This document shows, piece by piece, positions 7,959-13,405 of a stretch of DNA of 13,405 bases. The stretch lies in the NCBI GenBank assembly GCA_021401465.1, contig JADDMT010000309.1:1-13405 (forward strand), written 5' to 3'. The first letter of the stretch is position 1, and each line of letters opens with the position of its first letter. The notes beneath the pieces are model-generated. The model did not search any database and was not told the origin of the DNA. It saw only the letters and a list, made by a program, of their open reading frames with translations. The position numbers and the translations under genes are program-made. This DNA comes from Teratosphaeria epicoccoides (taxonomy: Eukaryota > Ascomycota > Dothideomycetes > Mycosphaerellales > Teratosphaeriaceae).

Positions 7959-9593
7959 ATGCTACAGACTAAGTTCGACGCTACTCGCTCTGCCCGCGAC
8001 TGTCGCTTGTGTTGACAATGCCTTAACAACCTTAGTAGCTAAGCTACACACATCTCTCCTCTACGTGTTAGTAAGGCATCCCCTACCCGCGAGGTATGCA
8101 TGGCTTATACTAACCGAAGCGTAGCTAAGATCTACGTTAGCGGATTTAATGAGGGCAGTGTCTACCGCAATTATGTTAACTATAATAGCAAGCATCAAAA
8201 ATGCCAAGAACTCCCTAAAGAGGTGTACGGCGAGTACAACTAGCTCTGCTGTAACATTAATGACTTCTAGAGTACACGCGACAAGGGGGTTACTAAAGGT
8301 ACTCTGACTATAAACAGGCTACAGGCTAAGTACCGCGAGGTACTCGCCTACCTGCTTAGCGCTCTCTTGTGCTTCACCGCGACTGCTAACTGTTCTTACG
8401 GCAGTGTTTACTTCGACTCTCTGCTAACAGGCGAAAACGTTTGTCTAGGTCTAATCGCAGACTTAGTCTAGAAGATCTTAAAGGTACTAACTATTAGGGT
8501 CGAGACCTTCGCTATAGTACGCATATAGTGTAGGTACCCTCTAAGTATGAATGCTGACTTTCTCCGCTAGGCTAACGTTAGCGTCGAGAAATATCTAACT
8601 AGCCGCTAGCGTTAGTAACTCGGGGCCCTTGCCTCTATTAACAATGATTTCGAGACATAGATAATCCGCAAGAAGGTTATCAAGCAATTCACCGTTCCCG
8701 CTACTAAGGCTACGCCCTAGCGCCGTACCGAGAGGCAGCCTGCCTCTAAGCCGGTCCTAAGGACTAAGCCGTAAGTTACTTACTTAAATCCTGTCGCGTG
8801 CGTATAGCTAACACATTGTAGCGCCGCCGCTTACGCTGCCTTAACGCTACTGTCTAAGAAGAAGAAGAAGGCTAGGGCTGAAATTAAGGTTAGTAACAAG
8901 GAAACTAAACCTTCCCTACTTGCAATCTGCACTACGTCTGCCAAGACGCTAAGGCATAAGCCTCTAGGCCAGATCTTTAAGGATAAGGAGAATAATGACG
9001 TCTAGGATACCTTCGGTCCTAACGTGATCCCTTCGCGCCGTAGTGTTACCGCACTAGTTACGCCTAAGGGAGACACTAAGTCCGATAATGTAGTTAATAC
9101 TTATGTCAAGAAGCGCAAGATGATCTCGAGGGCCGAGCGCAACAGCCGCAAGCACGCCTAAGTCTCTTCGCCTTCTAATGCTAAGGATGAGGTAGTTGTT
9201 ACGACTAGGCGTAGTAAGGATGTCGCTAGCTCTCTAGCTACTATAGGCTCTAGAGACGAGCTCCCTCGCAACCTACTAAAGAAGAAGATGCTAGCCTCTC
9301 TTCGTGGCGTTGCTACTCCTGTTACTTATAGTCGCTTCGGAGTGTTTAGTAGACCCCATGTAGGTAGGTAGTCCCTAGCGGGACCGTAACAAGAAAGACT
9401 CTTCTGCTTTAGGTTTAATCAGGAAGCCCTAGACTAGTAGTCGCTAAGCATTAGCTACGAAGCTAATCCGAGTATGTCTCTTGTTCTCCTTAGGTTTTTT
9501 TTCTAGGTGTGCCTTTAGGCATTAATGATATATAAGTAGGGCGTTTGCTTCTTGTTATTACTTCGCGCGTTATGCGCTACATACACATGTTAA
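7959..9593 (+). pseudogene. Antisense accessory ORF of element 2: Cys-rich, Lys-rich protein of about 544 codons, RIP-inactivated
   Basis: A single plus-strand frame runs 544 codons from ATG 7959 to TAA 9591-9593 with no frameshift. It is broken by roughly two dozen stops, nearly all TAG or TAA; the one TGA is at 8013. The true stop could be one of the late TAG codons. The N-terminus has C-x2-C-x2-C (Cys 15, 18, 21), then Cys 47, 82, 97 and 98. The middle and C-terminal parts are basic, with five Lys from AAG codons at 8856-8870 and a K-K-R-K patch near 9109, suggesting nuclear or nucleic-acid contact (inference). It lies head-on against the element 2 pol, ending in a shared TTAA. I do not recognise a named family. 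Alternatives are a gag of a separate plus-strand element or a captured host gene; the tail-to-tail join without an intervening LTR argues against both. Confidence 0.65.
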
Positions 9594-12500
9594 GAGTTCT
9601 GCTCTAAAACTCTTATCTTCCTACGAATCGACCTTCTTAAGCCCTGCTTATGCCTCCTCTGCTCTTCAAATTCATGAATAGCTTCTAGAGCGATCTTGTA
9701 GTCCTTAGCTAGAACCTATTATGTGTACTTAGGTAGGTATCCTTTCTACTTTACTAGATAGTACGTTACGCCTTTACGCCGCATACTGCCCTTAATACTC
9801 TTAACTTCCTACTCTTTATTCTCTTCTGCTACTAGCATTAGGTCCGCAGGCTCTTCGCCCTCGCGCTATACCTATAGTTCGAGTAGAGATACGTAGAAGA
9901 CATCATACACATAATACGACGATAGCAATGATAGCTAGTACGCCTGCAAGCCTATTATGTCGCGTATCTAGAAGGGTCCGACAAACCTTAGTGTCATCTT
10001 CTTACTTAGAAGTTTTAGCTTAAGATTCTTCGTTAATAGTAACACCTTCGTACTAACTTCGTACTACATTAGTTTAGCATAGGTGTTATTATGTTTAATC
10101 TAGGATTCTAAGGCCTTTTTCTAGTATTCTATTAGCACCGAATGTACCTCGCGTATACGCTACGCTAATTCCGCGGCGGCTAGCACCCTCTCCTTAGAAG
10201 ACTCGTCCTAAGGTAGTTCTAGGTGTATTTCTAGATTAAAGCTATAAAGAACCTAAAATAGCGACATGTATATAGTAGCATATACGCTATTATTAACTGC
10301 AAAAATCCGCCATAGGAATTACGTTAGCCTAGGCATCCTAGTTCTTAGCGTAGTAGCACTAAAGGTACTGCTTAAGAGTCTAGTTCATACGTTCAGTCTA
10401 ACTATTAGTCTGTAAATAGAATGCTGTACTTAGGTAGTGCTTAACACGCGCCTTAAACACAAATTCTTGCTAGTATTTACTAGTAAAGACAGAACCTTGA
10501 TCTAATAGGATACTTTAGGGGACACTAAAGCGTCGTATGACTTTGTCGCAAAGTAGTCGCGTAAGCTTGCTACTTGTGCACTTTTTTGTACATAGGATAA
10601 AGACATTCATCTTCGAGTATTAGTCGACTACTACAAGGACAGCATTAACTACATCGCCTCTCTACCCTGCTAGTAGCAAATCAGTGATGAAATCTATAGT
10701 TAAGTCTTGCTATAGTCTCTCTAGTAGTAGGAGCGCCTAAGTATCGCTATAGGGGCGATAGCGCCAAGATTTGCTAATCTAGCATGTCTAGCAGGATTTG
10801 ACATAGTTAGAGACATCCTGTTCTAGCGTCGGCTACTAGTATTTACGTCTAAGAAGCGCGTTTGTCTTCTCTGCGCCAAAATGGCCCGTAAGTTCATTGT
10901 TATGATGAATACAGAGGAGCTGCAAACAGAGTACGTAGTTAGCAGGTACGTAGAGCCTATTATCAAAGTACTACAAGTCGCCCGACTTAGTCTAGTACTT
11001 CAGACCGCCTGTAGTGTCCTAGAGGGCTATACCCTTACTAATTAACTCCGGTTCTCGCTCTTGTAACCGCTAAATAAGTCTCGAGACTTCTTTAAAGGGT
11101 TCTTTAGACATTACATGCTTACTACATGTAAGCTAGTTAACTACCGCACGGATCGAGCTAGACACGGTCGCCATAACTGCTAGGTAGGAGGGTTTGTCGC
11201 TAGCAGAGGCTATAAGGCCCCATTAGACCTGCAGTCGACCTATAAGAGGAGCTAACGACAGGTCGCTACCCTAAACTACAAGCTTCGTTTGTAGCGTAAG
11301 GAGGAGCTGTTACTTACCCTGCTCCCTAGTGTCGTAGTCTAGTTGTCGCGAAGGACCGTCAGCTAGGTTCGTCTTTCCGGAACGATGCTAGATAACGAAG
11401 TCAAAGCTAGTAAGGAAAGTCGCCTACCTTGCTTGCTAACTACTTAGCTACTTCACGCCCATGAAGCTACGAAGGTTATTATAGTTAGTAAGTACCTTAA
11501 TAGGGTACGCTACGCCTTCGAGGTAGTGTTAGTACTCCTTGAAGCCGTTAACAATAGCTAAAAGCTCTTAGTCGTAAGTCTTGTAGTTAAGTTTAGCGCC
11601 CTGCATCTTCCGCAACTAGAAGGTAATCAGGTACTATTGCGTACTACCTTCGTGCAACTAGAGCGGCGATATAATTGCGGCTATTACGAATTTTGAAGCA
11701 TTAGTCTCTATTCGGATCTTTGTAGTAGGGTCAAAGTGCCGAAGTATAGGTGTAGTTTAAAAAGCTGCTTTAAGTTCAGAGAAAGCTTTGCTCTAAGCCT
11801 CCTCCTAAGGTACTATCCCTAGCTTTTTTCCTTGAATCGCGCCCTTTGCGAGGGCCGTAAGGGGAGCCACGATCTTCGAGTAGGATCGTATGAGTCTGCG
11901 ATAGAAGTTAGTAAATCCTAGGAACACCTGTACTTCTCGGAGGGTAGTTAGGTATAGCTACTCCGCGATTACAGACACCCTTTAGTTATCTATGATGACT
12001 CCTTCTGTAGAGACAATGTATCCAAGAAACTTAATCCTATCTGTCAGGAATAAGCACTTCTTTAGGTTCGTATATAGAGCAAACTTACGGAGCTGTTCGA
12101 GTACTATCCTTAGATGCCAAATATGCCTCTCCTTCGAGTTAGAGTAGACTAGTATATCGTCTAAATATACTACGTAGCAGGTGTTAACGAGGCTGGCTAG
12201 GGCCTAGTTAATATACGCTTAGAATGTCGCTAGTACATTAGTCAAGCTAAATAGCATCACTATATACTCGAAGTGTCTATAATGCGTTTAGAATGTAGTC
12301 TTCTACTTGTTGCCCTTTCGGATTAGTATCTAGTAGTAGGCGTCCTTCAAGTTAATAGACAAGAAGATAGCGGTGCGACTAAGGCGGTCAAGCGTCTCGC
12401 TAATAAGTAGTAGGGGGCAGCGGTTCTTCTAAGTTACTACGTTAAGGCCCCTATAGTTAACGCATAGGCGGAGCGTGTTATCCTTCTTCAGGACGAACAT

Positions 12501-13405
12501 AACTAGCGCTCTAGCCTCGCTGTTGCTTCGTTAGATCCACGCGTTTCTTTGCGCCTTGTAGAGATAGTCTCGAAGTGTTCCGAGCTGCGATTCTGACATA
12601 GGGTATAGAGGCTAATGCGGAGGATTATAACCCTCCTTAAGGTTAATCGCATGTTCCGCGTCTAGGGCCTAGGCATAGGCTGTAGCCTCTATGTCGAAAA
12701 TATCGGCGTATTCCTCTAACTTAGGCAGAAGGGTAACGTCTTCCTTAACGTTCTGTATGCGGACTATATATACACATTAGACCTTCTTCATGTCCTTGTA
12801 GAAGCTATGTGCGTCACGCATCCTTACTATAGGAACTTCGCCTATAGAGCTATAGAACTAATTGTTAGTAGCTCTATTAACAACGACTCCCTGCTTGTAG
12901 CGCCAAGGGCGGCCAAGTAGGAGCTCCTTATTAGGAACGTCTTTAGCGTAGAAGACTTCGTTAGTCTCGCGCACTTCTCCTAAGGAGTCCGCGAGTTAGA
13001 GGCGCACGTTGTACGCGCCTTAAGCCGCTACGCCTTCGCCCCGAAAGGACTTCATAGTAGGTAGCAAGGCTCCTAGGATCGGCTTCAAACTAAGCCGTAC
13101 GATTACCCGCTAGGGTATCACGTTAACCTCCGCAAGGTCGTCTAGCATACGGTCTACTAGCTTAAGCGAGCTATTAACTCAGACTATACCGGATAGGTGC
13201 TAGGCAGGCTACGAGTCTACACTATTAGTGACAGACAGCTTAGATACCTGTAGTAGCTATTCGGTTGTCTTAGGCTTGTCTGATACGGTTGATACTAGGG
13301 GACCATTTGAACCGCATGGGTTCTAATGGCCGCCCTTAGCATGCAGTGACCCTGCCACATATGGCAAGGGGGTCCTTCGTACATACGTTGGCTCGTATGT
13401 CGTCC
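9590..13405 (-). pseudogene. pol: pol of element 2, 5' end off window; RIP-inactivated with one frameshift
   Basis: Reading the minus strand from the right edge, a protease-like segment appears with D-D-L-A-E-V-N-V-I (two Asp at 13137-13142) where D-x-G-A-E is usual, followed by L-G-R-P-W near 12903. RT has Y-L-D-D at 12156-12167, but the first catalytic Asp is Asn (12351-12353). RNase H has E-T-N-A-S with Asn for the catalytic Asp (11700-11702). The integrase zinc domain has C-x2-C at 10782-10793, and the triad is Asp 10692-10694, Asp 10500-10502, Glu 10392-10394 with 35 residues between the last two. The chromodomain has Y-L-V-K-x-K-G-Y near 9735-9760. A +1 slip in an A5 run (10301-10305) moves the frame; the downstream frame ends in TAA at 9590-9592. 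Stops are almost entirely TAG or TAA. Confidence 0.9.
10301..10305 (-). other. One-base frameshift in a homopolymer within element 2 integrase
   Basis: On the minus strand the integrase core reads on to M-A-D-F and then must move by one base to continue as A-V-N-N-S. The slip falls on the five T of this run (A5 on plus). Upstream codons start at plus positions divisible by 3, downstream ones at remainder 2. It may be a real indel or an assembly error. Confidence 0.8.

Larger units (their letters stand above)
7959..13405 (-). mobile_element. Second Ty3/gypsy chromodomain retrotransposon, minus strand, partial (element 2)
   Basis: The minus strand encodes a Ty3/gypsy pol ending in a chromodomain, with an accessory frame on the opposite strand at its 3' end. 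Sequence and motifs differ from element 1 (for example D-Q-G-S-V-F in the integrase, and a different protease), so it is another family. Its gag and 5' LTR lie beyond the right edge. Its 3' LTR is not identified; it should lie left of 7959, and may be split by element 1 into 316-808 and 7738 onward. The left boundary given is therefore minimal. Confidence 0.8.

Noticed and set aside
13319..13372. Gag CCHC zinc knuckle of element 2 near the right edge
   Set aside because: One minus-strand frame gives C-H-M-W-Q-G-H-C, which does not have the C-x2-C-x4-H-x4-C spacing, and the frame differs from that of pol. Not enough sequence to decide.
13381..13400. Inverted repeat ACATACG / CGTATGT at the right edge
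   Set aside because: Seven-base arms are short, and it lies in the element 2 coding region; likely chance.

Overview
The window looks like a repeat-dense block from a filamentous ascomycete genome. It holds Ty3/gypsy chromodomain retrotransposons whose reading frames are intact in register but full of TAG and TAA codons. Those stops sit where Gln or Trp is expected, and other substitutions (Ser to Leu, Asp to Asn, Gly to Arg) follow the same CpA to TpA / TpG to TpA chemistry. This is the signature of repeat-induced point mutation (RIP). I see no intact host gene, tRNA, rRNA or CRISPR array.

Layout. Bases 1-315 are part of an LTR on the minus strand, belonging to a related element that continues off the left edge. 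Bases 316-803 carry no recognisable gene. Bases 809-7732 are a complete Ty3/gypsy element on the plus strand (element 1). It has two 441-bp LTRs, a TTTAA target-site duplication on each side, gag with a CCHC knuckle, pol in the -1 frame (protease, RT, RNase H, integrase, chromodomain) and a purine tract before the 3' LTR. Between pol and the 3' LTR lies an extra reading frame on the opposite strand (6591-7214).

Bases 7738-13405 belong to a second, different Ty3/gypsy element on the minus strand (element 2). Its pol runs from the right edge to 9590. It also has a long frame antisense to pol (7959-9593, plus strand), preceded by a TATA box. In both elements pol and the antisense frame converge and end on a shared palindromic stop (TTATAA at 6591-6596, TTAA at 9590-9593).

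Removing element 1 and one TTTAA joins 316-808 directly to 7738 onward. Element 1 therefore landed about 50 bp upstream of the TATA box of the element 2 antisense frame, giving a nested arrangement. The most interesting content is the recurring antisense accessory gene at the 3' end of two distinct fungal gypsy elements. Each encodes a protein with a cysteine-rich N-terminal part; one continues into a charged coiled coil and the other into lysine-rich stretches. The organism and the function of these proteins are inference; the frames, motifs, LTRs and duplications are read directly from the sequence.
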